From positions 1 through 64,000 of the forward strand of contig CAISIV010000148.1 of assembly GCA_903885555.1 (NCBI GenBank): DNA of 64,000 nt. The letters are read 5' to 3'. The stretch comes from an uncultured Hyphomicrobiales bacterium (lineage in GTDB: Bacteria > Pseudomonadota > Alphaproteobacteria > Rhizobiales > Xanthobacteraceae). Both the position numbers and the translations under genes were made by a program. Below, piece after piece: positions 19,392-28,097 of this stretch. The notes beneath the pieces were generated by a model. That model had not been told where the DNA came from, made no database searches, and saw only the letters and a list, made by a program, of their open reading frames with translations. How positions within the stretch are numbered: the first letter of the stretch is position 1; each line of letters begins with the position of its first letter.

Positions 19392-19565
19392 AACGAGCGT
19401 CCTGGCAATGAAAGTCTGCGGGGCGGGACCGCGATTTTTTGCGGTTGCGATAATGCGAGATAGACTTTAACCATACCGTCGCCGATACGACAATAACGGC
19501 CCTGTTTACGGCTAATCCGGCCGCGAACCGTCATTTATCCCTCCGGGACTAGCGTAGCGTATCCA

Positions 19566-20453
19566 ATGAAAGCAGCGCCGTTCGAGTATTCCCGTCCCGC
19601 CGACATCGACGAAGCCTGTGCGATGCTGGCCGCCGACGAGAATGCGCGGCTGATCGCCGGCGGACAGACGCTGGTGCCGATGATGGCGATGCGGCTGGCG
19701 CGGCCGACCCGGCTCGTCGACATCAACCGCATCGCGGGTCTCTCTTATATACGACAAGACGGCGACGCGATTGCCATCGGCGCCACCACCCGGCAGTGCG
19801 ACCTCGAACGCAGCGCGACTATCGCACGCGACATCCCCCTGATGGCGAAGGCCATCCCCTGGATCGGCCACGCCGCCACCCGCGCCCGCGGCACCATCGG
19901 CGGCTCGCTGGTCAACGCCGATCCGGCGGCCGAACAGGCGCTGATCGCCGTGACGCTCGATGCGGTCCTGAATTATCGCGAGGACAAGAAGACCATCGAG
20001 ATCGCGGCGGGCGAATTCTTTGTCGGCGCGATGGTGACGTCCCTGCCCTCGACCGCTTGTCTGACCGGATTGAAGATTCCCGTCTGGCACGGCGACAGGA
20101 TCGGCACCGGCTTCCATGAAGTAAATGCCCGGCGCAGCGACTTCGCTTTCGTCTCGTCCGCCGTTCAGGTCCAGCTTGACGCCGACGGCACCTGCAAGCG
20201 CATCGCCATCGGCGCAGGCGCCGCCACCGATTTCCCGATGCGCCTCACGAGTGCCGAACAGCAACTGGTCGGCTCCAAACTCGACGCGGCCAAAGTCAAA
20301 GACGTCGTGACCGAGGCGCTCGCGGATATCGAGGCACTGGACGATCTCCATGCCACGGCCGCTTACCGCAAGCGTGTCGCCGTCAGCATGGCGTGCCGCG
20401 CGGTGGCCGATGCGCGCGCGTCCGCTCTCGGAGAGAAGCTTCATGCGCATTAA
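19566..20453 (+). CDS. Molybdenum hydroxylase FAD-binding subunit (CoxM/XdhB family)
   Basis: LIAGGQTLVPMMAMRLARPTRLVDINRI; ARGTIGGSLVNADPAAEQALIAV. Confidence 0.93.
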   Translation: MKAAPFEYSRPADIDEACAMLAADENARLIAGGQTLVPMMAMRLARPTRLVDINRIAGLSYIRQDGDAIAIGATTRQCDLERSATIARDIPLMAKAIPWIGHAATRARGTIGGSLVNADPAAEQALIAVTLDAVLNYREDKKTIEIAAGEFFVGAMVTSLPSTACLTGLKIPVWHGDRIGTGFHEVNARRSDFAFVSSAVQVQLDADGTCKRIAIGAGAATDFPMRLTSAEQQLVGSKLDAAKVKDVVTEALADIEALDDLHATAAYRKRVAVSMACRAVADARASALGEKLHAH

Positions 20454-20937
20454 TCTCGACATCAACGGCGAAATCCGCGAACTCGACGTCGAGCCGCGCA
20501 CCAGCCTGCTCGACTGTTTGCGCGATCATGTCGGCCTGACCGGCGCGCATACTGGTTGCGAGCATGGCGTCTGCGGCGCCTGCACCGTGCTGTTCGACGG
20601 CGTCGCCGTACGTTCCTGTCTGATGTTCGCGCCGCAGGCCGAAGGCTCCAAGATCACCACCATCGAAGGCGTCACGCCCGGCCCCGGCGAAATGTCGGTG
20701 ATCCAGGACGCGTTCTGCGAGACCCACGGCATGCAGTGCGGTTACTGCACGCCAGCCATGGTGCTGGTCGCGCATGCACTGCTGATCGATAATCCGAACC
20801 CGAGCCGCGACGACATCGTCGACGCCATCTCGGGCAATATCTGCCGCTGCACCGGCTACGCGCAGATCATCGACGCCATTGCGCTGGCCGCCGAGCGGCT
20901 GCGCGGCGCCAACCGCCCGGTGGAGCTGACCAAGTGA
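20443..20937 (+). CDS. Molybdenum hydroxylase [2Fe-2S] subunit (CoxS/XdhC-type family)
   Basis: HTGCEHGVCGACTVLFDG and CGYCTPAM...GNICRCTGYAQII cluster-binding motifs. Confidence 0.95.
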   Translation: MRINLDINGEIRELDVEPRTSLLDCLRDHVGLTGAHTGCEHGVCGACTVLFDGVAVRSCLMFAPQAEGSKITTIEGVTPGPGEMSVIQDAFCETHGMQCGYCTPAMVLVAHALLIDNPNPSRDDIVDAISGNICRCTGYAQIIDAIALAAERLRGANRPVELTK

Positions 20938-23342
20938 GCGCCATCAGCAAATTCCGCTTTGTTTCGACCGACCGCCGCGTCCGTGAGGATCGCCGTTTCG
21001 TTGCCGGCAAAGGCAAGTTCGTCGCCGACATCCAGTTGCCGAACACCAAGCACGTCGCGCTGGTGACCTGCCCGCATGCCGCGGCGCGCATCGTCAGCAT
21101 CGACAAGAGCGCCGCGCTGAAGATGCCGGGCGTGCATTATATCCTCGACGGCGCGGAACTCGCCGCCGCCACTTTGCCGCTGATGACCGGCCTCGATACA
21201 CCGAACGTGCCGCGCCGGCCTCTGGCGCATGAGATCGCGCGCTATTCCGGCGAGTGGGTCGTCGCCGTTGTCGCCGACAGCCGGGCGCAGGCCGAAGACG
21301 CCGCCGAGGAAGTCGTCATCGATTACGAACCGCTGCCTTTCGTGCTCGATGCCGAGCAGGCGCTGGAATCCAACGACATTCTCGTTCACGAGGCGCACGG
21401 CTCCAACGTGCTGCTCGACAAGACATTCACCTGGGGCGAGGTCGACAAGGACTTCGCCGCGAGCCCACGCAAACTGAAGCTGCGCGTGAAATGGGGCCGC
21501 TCGTCGACCGTACCGATCGAGACCTTCGGCGTCACCGCCAGCTGGGACCCCTGGCGCGACATGCTCGATGTCCACGCCTCGATTCAAATGCCTCGCTTCA
21601 ACGACCAGATCGGCATTGCGCTCAAGATTCCCGTCACCTCGGTGCGCGTGCATCACGACGTCGATGTCGGCGGCAGCTATGGCGTCAAGCGCGGTATCAA
21701 ACACACGGTGCTGTGCGGTTACCTGTCGCGGCGGCTCGGCTTCCCGGTCAAACTGCTTGAGGACCGGCTCGAGAACATGCGCGGCGGCGATGCGCATGGT
21801 CCCGAGCGCCTGTTCGACGTGGAAGTCGCTTTCGACGACAACGGCATCGTGCGCTCGATGAAGATGCGGGCGCTGGAGAACGTCGGCGCCTATGCCGGAC
21901 GTTCGCCGTTCCAGCTCGGCAAGCCGGTCGGCGCCATTGTCGGCCCCTACAAGATTCAGAGCGTGCAGTACCGCGCGGTCGCGGTCGTCACCAACAAGAC
22001 CACGCAGGACGCGGTGCGCGGCTTCGGCCAGGCGCCGACCAACGTCGCGATCGAGCGCACGATGGACGAAGTGGCGAACGTGCTGGGGCTCGACCGGCTG
22101 GAAATCCGCCGCCGCAACATGATCCGGCACGACGAATTTCCCTACACGATCCCGAGCGGCACGACCTATGACAGCGGCGATTTCCATGCCGTGATCGACA
22201 AGGTCGTGGCGCATACCAGCTACGAGGGCCTGAAAGTCGAGCGCGACGCCTTGCGCACCCAGGGCATGCTGGCCGGCATCGGCCTAGCAGCCTGCCTGGA
22301 GCCGTCCGGCGGCAACGCCACCTTCGAGGCGCTGCTCAATCCGAAGGTACAGACCTCGACCTTCATGGACTCATGCCGCGTCAATATCGACGGCGTCGGC
22401 TCGATCACCGCGACCATGCACACGACCTCCTCCGGTCAGGGCCACGAGACGCTGGTCGGCACCGCGATCGGCGAGGTGCTGCAGATCGATCCGGAATTGA
22501 TCCGCGTGGTGCGGCCGGATTCACTCAATTCCTTGCCGAGCGGCACACCGGTCGGCAGCCGCATGGCGATCATGCTTGGCGGCGCGGCGTTCCATGCCGC
22601 CACCAAGCTCAAGACCAAGCTCATGACTATCGCCGCGCACGATCTTGGCATTCCGGTCGAGCGCGCGGTCTACGATCAGGGCAATGTCTACGACAAGAAC
22701 AAGCCGGAGCATCGCCGCACCTGGCTCGATCTCGTGCAGATCGCCTGGCGCAGCTATCACCGCCTGCCGGCCGACATGGAGCCGGGCCTGGCGGCGAGCC
22801 ACATCATGCAGGTGCCGACCGGCGGCACACTGCCGGACGCGGACGGCCGGGTGCAGATGTATCCCTGCACCTCGTTCGAGTTTCATCTCATCCTGGTCAA
22901 GATCGATCCCGATCTCGGCCGCCCCGAGATATTGAAATATCGCATCGGCCACGACTGCGGCGTCGTCATCAACCCGAAGATCGTGCGCGGCATGACCATG
23001 GGCGGCATCGCCCACGGCATCGGCGCGGCGCTCTATGAGGAATTCGCCTATAATGATGACGGACAGCTGATCGCGCAGACTTTCATGGACTATCTGCTGC
23101 CGTCGTCTCACGAAGTGCCGGACGTGCAGATCATCCATCACGAGACGCCCTCGCCGCACACCGTGTTCGGCCAGAAGGGCTCCGGCGAGAGCGGCTATCT
23201 CGGTTCGCCCGCAGCGGTGGCGAACGCCATCAACGACGCGCTCAAGCCGCTCGGCATTTCGACCAACCGGCTTCCGATCAAGGTTTCGACGCTCGGCGAC
23301 ATGATCGCCGCGGCACAAGAGAACAAAAGCAAAGGACATTAA
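20934..23342 (+). CDS. Molybdenum hydroxylase molybdopterin-binding subunit (xanthine dehydrogenase/CoxL superfamily; substrate unknown)
   Basis: Aldehyde oxidase/xanthine dehydrogenase a/b and Moco-binding domain sequence; GQKGSGESGYLGSPAAVANAINDAL. Confidence 0.93.
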   Translation: MSAISKFRFVSTDRRVREDRRFVAGKGKFVADIQLPNTKHVALVTCPHAAARIVSIDKSAALKMPGVHYILDGAELAAATLPLMTGLDTPNVPRRPLAHEIARYSGEWVVAVVADSRAQAEDAAEEVVIDYEPLPFVLDAEQALESNDILVHEAHGSNVLLDKTFTWGEVDKDFAASPRKLKLRVKWGRSSTVPIETFGVTASWDPWRDMLDVHASIQMPRFNDQIGIALKIPVTSVRVHHDVDVGGSYGVKRGIKHTVLCGYLSRRLGFPVKLLEDRLENMRGGDAHGPERLFDVEVAFDDNGIVRSMKMRALENVGAYAGRSPFQLGKPVGAIVGPYKIQSVQYRAVAVVTNKTTQDAVRGFGQAPTNVAIERTMDEVANVLGLDRLEIRRRNMIRHDEFPYTIPSGTTYDSGDFHAVIDKVVAHTSYEGLKVERDALRTQGMLAGIGLAACLEPSGGNATFEALLNPKVQTSTFMDSCRVNIDGVGSITATMHTTSSGQGHETLVGTAIGEVLQIDPELIRVVRPDSLNSLPSGTPVGSRMAIMLGGAAFHAATKLKTKLMTIAAHDLGIPVERAVYDQGNVYDKNKPEHRRTWLDLVQIAWRSYHRLPADMEPGLAASHIMQVPTGGTLPDADGRVQMYPCTSFEFHLILVKIDPDLGRPEILKYRIGHDCGVVINPKIVRGMTMGGIAHGIGAALYEEFAYNDDGQLIAQTFMDYLLPSSHEVPDVQIIHHETPSPHTVFGQKGSGESGYLGSPAAVANAINDALKPLGISTNRLPIKVSTLGDMIAAAQENKSKGH

Positions 23343-24320
23343 ATGATCGTCGACAGTCACGCCCACCTCGTCTCGCCCGAACTGATGACGGCGGTGCGCA
23401 AGGAAGCCGCGCGGTTCCCCAACATCAAGCAGGCCGAAACTGATCATGGTCTCGCGCTGACCTTCGGCGCGGCCAAGCAGATCCGCCCGGTATCGAAGCC
23501 GCTGTCGGATATTCCAGGCCGCCTCGCCTGGATGGACAAGAACGGCATCGACAAGCAGGTGTGCGGCGGTTGGGTCGACATGTTCGGCTACGAACTGCCG
23601 GGCGCCGAAGCCGAAGCCTGGGCGACGCTGACCAACGAGACCTTACTGGCCGCTGCCAAGGCCGAGCCGCGCTTTGTGCCGCTCGGCACCGTGCCGCTCG
23701 GCGACGGCGCGCGCGCCGCCTCTGTTCTCAGAGCCGTGCGCAAGGCCGGCTTCCCCGGCATTATGATCGGCACATTGCCGCGCGGCGCTGGCTCGACGCT
23801 GGACGCCGCCGACCTCGATCCGTTCTGGCAGGCGGCGGATGAAACCGAAGCCTTCGTCCATATTCATCCAAGCTTCGATGCCGGCGACGTGCGCGTGAAC
23901 GATTTCGGTCTCGCCAACGGCCTCGGCCGTGTCACCGACGCCGTGATCGCGATCGCGCGCCTGATTTCGTCAGGTCACGTCGCCAAGTACAAGAATGCGA
24001 AGATCTTCGCGCCGATCGGCGGCGCCGGCCTGCCCTTCGTGCTGGGCCGCCTGAAGAAGAACCATTCGATCACGCCGGGCATCGGCGATCCGGTCGCGGG
24101 CCTCGCCGCGCTTTATACCGACACGATCGTGCATGATGTGCGCATCCTGAAGTTCGTGATCGAGATGATCGGCACCGACAAGCTCATGCTCGGTTCGGAC
24201 ATGCCGTTCCCGATCGGCGATCACGAGCCGACCAAGATCGTTGCCGCGGCGGGCCTTTCCGCCGCACAGACCGCGTCAATCAATGGCGGCCTGGCGCAAA
24301 AGCTGTTCAATATTCAATGA
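23343..24320 (+). CDS. Amidohydrolase_2 family protein (ACMSD-like)
   Basis: MIVDSHAHLVSPEL...FVHIHPSFDAGD...KLMLGSDMPFPIGDHEP. Confidence 0.9.
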   Translation: MIVDSHAHLVSPELMTAVRKEAARFPNIKQAETDHGLALTFGAAKQIRPVSKPLSDIPGRLAWMDKNGIDKQVCGGWVDMFGYELPGAEAEAWATLTNETLLAAAKAEPRFVPLGTVPLGDGARAASVLRAVRKAGFPGIMIGTLPRGAGSTLDAADLDPFWQAADETEAFVHIHPSFDAGDVRVNDFGLANGLGRVTDAVIAIARLISSGHVAKYKNAKIFAPIGGAGLPFVLGRLKKNHSITPGIGDPVAGLAALYTDTIVHDVRILKFVIEMIGTDKLMLGSDMPFPIGDHEPTKIVAAAGLSAAQTASINGGLAQKLFNIQ

Positions 24321-24364
24321 CAAGAGGCGAAAAGCCCGGACCGATCAAACAACGGAGGATTCTT

Positions 24365-25360
24365 ATGACCAAACGATCACTTTTTCTGAACACGGCGATT
24401 GCCGCCGCTACGCTCTCGCTCGCGGCATTGCTGTCGCCCGCCCCTGCCGCCGCGCAGGCGCCATCGAAAGTTTCCATCGTCGTGTTCGGCTTCCCGTCGC
24501 TCGGCGCCTTCATGCCACCGGTAATCAAGGCCAAGAAGATGGATGAGGCGAATGGCCTCGACATCGACTTCGTCGAGCGCACGCCCGACGCCTATACGAC
24601 GCAGTTCAATTCCGGCGAGTTCAAGGTCGGCGGCAGCGCCGCGGTGCTCACCGTCGGCCTCGCCGACGCGCGCGGCGTCAAGGTCAAGTACCTGTTCAAT
24701 TTGTTCGACTTCTGGGGCGCCGTCGTCACCTCGCGCGACGCCATGAAGTCGATGAAGGATCTCGAGGGCAAGCAACTCGCCGCCGCCCGCTCGACCACCA
24801 ACTACGTGATGTCAGAATTCTTCGCCAAGCAGCAGGGCGTCGACACTTCGAAGGTCGAAGTCGTCAATACCGCGACGCCGGGCCTCGTCGGCTACGCTAT
24901 CGCCGACCGCGCCGACGCCATTCAGCTCTGGGAGCCGGCCTACACGCTGCTGAAATCCAAGAAGCCCGGCGTGCGCATGCTCGACTACAAAATGGCCGAG
25001 ACCTGGAAGAAGTTCGCCGGTGGCGAGCGCATCCCCTATCTCGGTCTGGCCGCGCATACCGACTGGATCGATGCCAACCCGACGCTGGTGCAGAAGCTCT
25101 ATACGACCTACAAAGCAGCCGGCGAGTTCATCGTCAAAAATCCGGAAGAAGCGGCGAACCTGATTGCGCCGAAGTCGACGCCGGAAGATCGCGCGGCACT
25201 CGTCGAACTGATCAAGGCCAATGACCGGCTCGGCATGGCCGTCGTCGGCGCCAATGAAGTCAGCAAGCAGATCGAAGCGGTCTATAAGGCCGGCATCGAC
25301 GTCGGCTATCTCAAAACCCAGCCGTCAAACGACACCATCTACAACAAGCCGTTGAAGTGA
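24365..25360 (+). CDS. ABC transporter substrate-binding protein (NMT1/SsuA-like)
   Basis: Signal peptide; GEFKVGGSAAVLTVGLADARGVKVKYLFNLFDFWGAVVTS; followed by SsuC/SsuB-like genes. Confidence 0.87.
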   Translation: MTKRSLFLNTAIAAATLSLAALLSPAPAAAQAPSKVSIVVFGFPSLGAFMPPVIKAKKMDEANGLDIDFVERTPDAYTTQFNSGEFKVGGSAAVLTVGLADARGVKVKYLFNLFDFWGAVVTSRDAMKSMKDLEGKQLAAARSTTNYVMSEFFAKQQGVDTSKVEVVNTATPGLVGYAIADRADAIQLWEPAYTLLKSKKPGVRMLDYKMAETWKKFAGGERIPYLGLAAHTDWIDANPTLVQKLYTTYKAAGEFIVKNPEEAANLIAPKSTPEDRAALVELIKANDRLGMAVVGANEVSKQIEAVYKAGIDVGYLKTQPSNDTIYNKPLK

Positions 25361-26127
25361 TGGGCTCGGGCTCCATGCGCGTCCTGCAGGCCACCGCCGG
25401 CATGATCGTGCTGGCGGTGATCTGGCAGATTCTGTCGATGACGCTGCCGCCGTTCTTGTTTCCGCCGGTGCCTGAGATCTTCAAGCGCACTGTCGAAATC
25501 CTCATCACCGGTTCGTTGCTGATCGACGTGCTGCTGACCGGCGGCCGCATCTTCGTTGGGCTGTTCGGCGCATTCTTCATCGGCGCGGTCATCGCGCTGG
25601 TGATGGCGCGGTCGAAGACGCTGGAGAATTTCGTCAGTCCGGTGCTGACCTTCTTCCAGGGCATTCCGGCGTTGTCCTGGGTGGTGTTCGCCATCATCTG
25701 GTTCCAGGGCACCGAATTCCGCATCGCCTTCATCATGATCATGACGACGCTGCCGGCCTTCACATTTCAAATCTTGGACGCAATAAGGTCGATGTCCAAA
25801 GACCTGTTCGAGATGACGATGTCGTTTCGGCCGTCGCGCTGGACGCTGTTCCGCTTCCTGATCGTGCCCACCATCGTGCCGGGCATTCTGACCGCCTGGA
25901 AGGTCAATCTCGGCAACGCCGCGCGCGTCGTCGTGGTAGCCGAGCTAGTCGGCGCCACCGGCGGCGTCGGCTACGAATTGCTGCGCCAGCAGCAACTGTT
26001 CGACATGGCGGGCGCCATGGCCTGGACGCTGCAACTGGTGCTGTTCGTGCTCGTGGTGCAACAGACCATCAACGCCATCGAAGCATGGGCACTCAGCTAC
26101 CGGCCGGTTTCGGAGCGTTCGATATGA
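25357..26127 (+). CDS. ABC transporter permease (SsuC/TauC-like)
   Basis: Polytopic; FFQGIPALSWVVFAIIWFQGTEFRIAFIMIMTTLPAF; 4-bp overlap with the upstream gene. Confidence 0.9.
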   Translation: MMGSGSMRVLQATAGMIVLAVIWQILSMTLPPFLFPPVPEIFKRTVEILITGSLLIDVLLTGGRIFVGLFGAFFIGAVIALVMARSKTLENFVSPVLTFFQGIPALSWVVFAIIWFQGTEFRIAFIMIMTTLPAFTFQILDAIRSMSKDLFEMTMSFRPSRWTLFRFLIVPTIVPGILTAWKVNLGNAARVVVVAELVGATGGVGYELLRQQQLFDMAGAMAWTLQLVLFVLVVQQTINAIEAWALSYRPVSERSI

Positions 26128-26174
26128 GCATGGCCCCGAAAAGTGGGAACCGGTTTTCGGATAAGGCCATGCTC
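26126..26174. repeat. Palindromic element B (10-bp perfect stem GAGCATGGCC/GGCCATGCTC)
   Basis: Reverse complement shares core CCGAAAACCGGTNCCCACTTTTCGG with element A. Confidence 0.85.
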
Positions 26175-26185
26175 GAGGAATCAAT

Positions 26186-26962
26186 ATGAATACCGCCGCC
26201 GATCCGGTCATCCGCTTCACCGAAGTCTCCAAGACCTTCCCACGTACCGACGGTAAGGACGTCTTTACCGCCGTCGATAAGCTGTCGTTCGAAATCGCCA
26301 AAGGCGAGATCGTCGCCGTGCTGGGCAAGACCGGCTGTGGCAAGTCGACGATGTTCAACATCGTTGCCGGGCTGATCGAGCCGAGCGAAGGCCAGGCCCG
26401 CGTCGTCGGACATAATCCTTTCAGTGAGTTCGACTTTTTCCGCGGCAAGATCGGCATCGTGTTCCAGAACGACCGGCTGATGCCGTGGCGCACCGCACTG
26501 GAAAACGTGATGCTGGGACTTCAGGTGCTCAATGCCGACCCGAAGCAGGCGCTGGAAACCGCGCGCGGCTGGCTGGCGCGGCTCGGCCTGTCCGGTCACG
26601 AGAACGACTATCCGCACGCTCTGTCCGGCGGCATGCGTCAGCGCGTGTCGATCGCACGGGCCTTTGCGGTCAATCCGGACATCCTGCTGTGCGATGAGCC
26701 GTTCTCGGCGCTTGATGAGATGACCGCGCGCGACCTGCGCGCCGAATTCGTCAAGCTGGTGCGGCAGAACAACAAGACTGCCGTGTTCATCACCCACCAG
26801 ATAGGCGAGGCCATGGACATCGGCGACCGCGTCATGGTGTTCCACCGCCCGGCCCGCATCGCCTACGAGGCACGGCTCTCGTCCGAAACCGGCGAAGCCG
26901 AGCGCACCAAAGTGCGCGACGACATCATGAAGGTGTTATCGGTCGATCAGGCGACGGCTTAG
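26186..26962 (+). CDS. ABC transporter ATP-binding protein (SsuB/TauB-like)
   Basis: GKTGCGKSTMFNIVAGL; ALSGGMRQRVSIARAF; LLCDEPFSALDEMT. Confidence 0.93.
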   Translation: MNTAADPVIRFTEVSKTFPRTDGKDVFTAVDKLSFEIAKGEIVAVLGKTGCGKSTMFNIVAGLIEPSEGQARVVGHNPFSEFDFFRGKIGIVFQNDRLMPWRTALENVMLGLQVLNADPKQALETARGWLARLGLSGHENDYPHALSGGMRQRVSIARAFAVNPDILLCDEPFSALDEMTARDLRAEFVKLVRQNNKTAVFITHQIGEAMDIGDRVMVFHRPARIAYEARLSSETGEAERTKVRDDIMKVLSVDQATA

Positions 26963-27061
26963 TCCTCCCCCGCCTTGCGGGTGGTGACATCCGGTGTCAC
27001 GCTCTTCTCCATATCCCTGACATAGACCGGTTAAGCCGGCGGCGGGGATTGGGGAGGAACC

Positions 27062-28036
27062 ATGAAACGCCTGATCGCCCTGATGGCGGGGCTGCTGACG
27101 CTGTCAGCCGCGCACTATGCAAACGCCGATACGAAATTTCCGGATCGCCCGGTCCGGATCATTGTCGGCTTTCCGGCGGGCACCGCGCCCGACGTGTCGG
27201 CCCGCATCCTCGCCAACAAGTTCACCGAACATTGGGGCCAGCCGGTCGTGGTGGAGAACCTCACCGGCGCCGGCAGCAACATCGCCACCGAGCGCGTCGC
27301 GAAATCGGCTGCGGACGGCTACACGCTGTTGATGGGTGGCAATCCTTCTCTGGTAATCAGCCCCAGCCTCTACGAGAAATTGCCCTACGATCCAATCAAG
27401 GATTTTGCGCTGATTTCGCAGGTGTTCGTCGCCGCCAACATCCTCACCGTGCACCCCGATGTGCCGGCCAAGACGCTGCAGGAACTGGTGGCGCTGGCCA
27501 AAGCGCAGCCCGGAAAACTGACCTACGGTCATGCCGGCATCGGCACCTCGCAGCATCTGGCCGGCGAGTTGTTCAAATACATGGCGCATGTCGACATCAC
27601 ACCGGTGGCCTACCGCGGCTCGACCGCGGTGGTGCCCGACCTCCTGGCCGGCCGGCTGACGATGTTCTTCGGCAATGTCGTCAATGTCATGCCGCTGATC
27701 AAGGACGGCAAATTGCGAGCTTTCGCTGCGACGTCGTTGAAGCGTTCAGCGGTTGCGCCGGAGATACCGACTTTCGCCGAATCCGGTTTTCCCGGTTTCG
27801 AGGCGGTACCGTGGTTCGGGCTGATGGCGCCGGCCGGCACGCCACCGGATATCATCGACAAGATTTACAAGGAGACGATCGCGGATCTCGCTTTGCCGGA
27901 CGTGCGCAAGGCCATGGGCGAACAGGGCCTCGACATCATCGGTAACACGCCGGCGGAATTCGAAGCCGTGCTCAAAAAGGAAATTCCGCAATGGGCCAAA
28001 GTGATCAAGGAAGCCGGTATTAAAATCAGTAACTAG
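27062..28036 (+). CDS. Tripartite tricarboxylate transporter substrate-binding protein (Bug family)
   Basis: FPDRPVRIIVGFPAGTAPDVSARIL...VENLTGAGSNIATERVAKSAADGYT. Confidence 0.92.
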   Translation: MKRLIALMAGLLTLSAAHYANADTKFPDRPVRIIVGFPAGTAPDVSARILANKFTEHWGQPVVVENLTGAGSNIATERVAKSAADGYTLLMGGNPSLVISPSLYEKLPYDPIKDFALISQVFVAANILTVHPDVPAKTLQELVALAKAQPGKLTYGHAGIGTSQHLAGELFKYMAHVDITPVAYRGSTAVVPDLLAGRLTMFFGNVVNVMPLIKDGKLRAFAATSLKRSAVAPEIPTFAESGFPGFEAVPWFGLMAPAGTPPDIIDKIYKETIADLALPDVRKAMGEQGLDIIGNTPAEFEAVLKKEIPQWAKVIKEAGIKISN

Positions 28037-28052
28037 CGGTGGTTCGTTCGAC

Positions 28053-28096
28053 GCGTTTTCTTCACGCGAACCGGTGCCCACTTCGCTTGAAAACGC
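28053..28096. repeat. Palindromic element C (GCGTTTTC/GAAAACGC outer stem around AACCGGTGCCCACTTCGC)
   Basis: Inverted repeat read directly; central AACCGGTNCCCACTT shared with elements A and B. Confidence 0.8.
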
Positions 28097-28097
28097 T

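Noticed and set aside
20856-22214. 452-aa minus-strand ORF
   Set aside because: Antisense of the molybdenum hydroxylase large subunit; shadow ORF composition.
20934-23342. Aerobic CO dehydrogenase (CoxL form I)
   Set aside because: Diagnostic AYXCSFR motif not found; kept as a generic molybdenum hydroxylase.
26984-27000. GTGACA-TCCGG-TGTCAC hairpin as intrinsic terminator
   Set aside because: Short stem and no following T-tract; not supported as a terminator.
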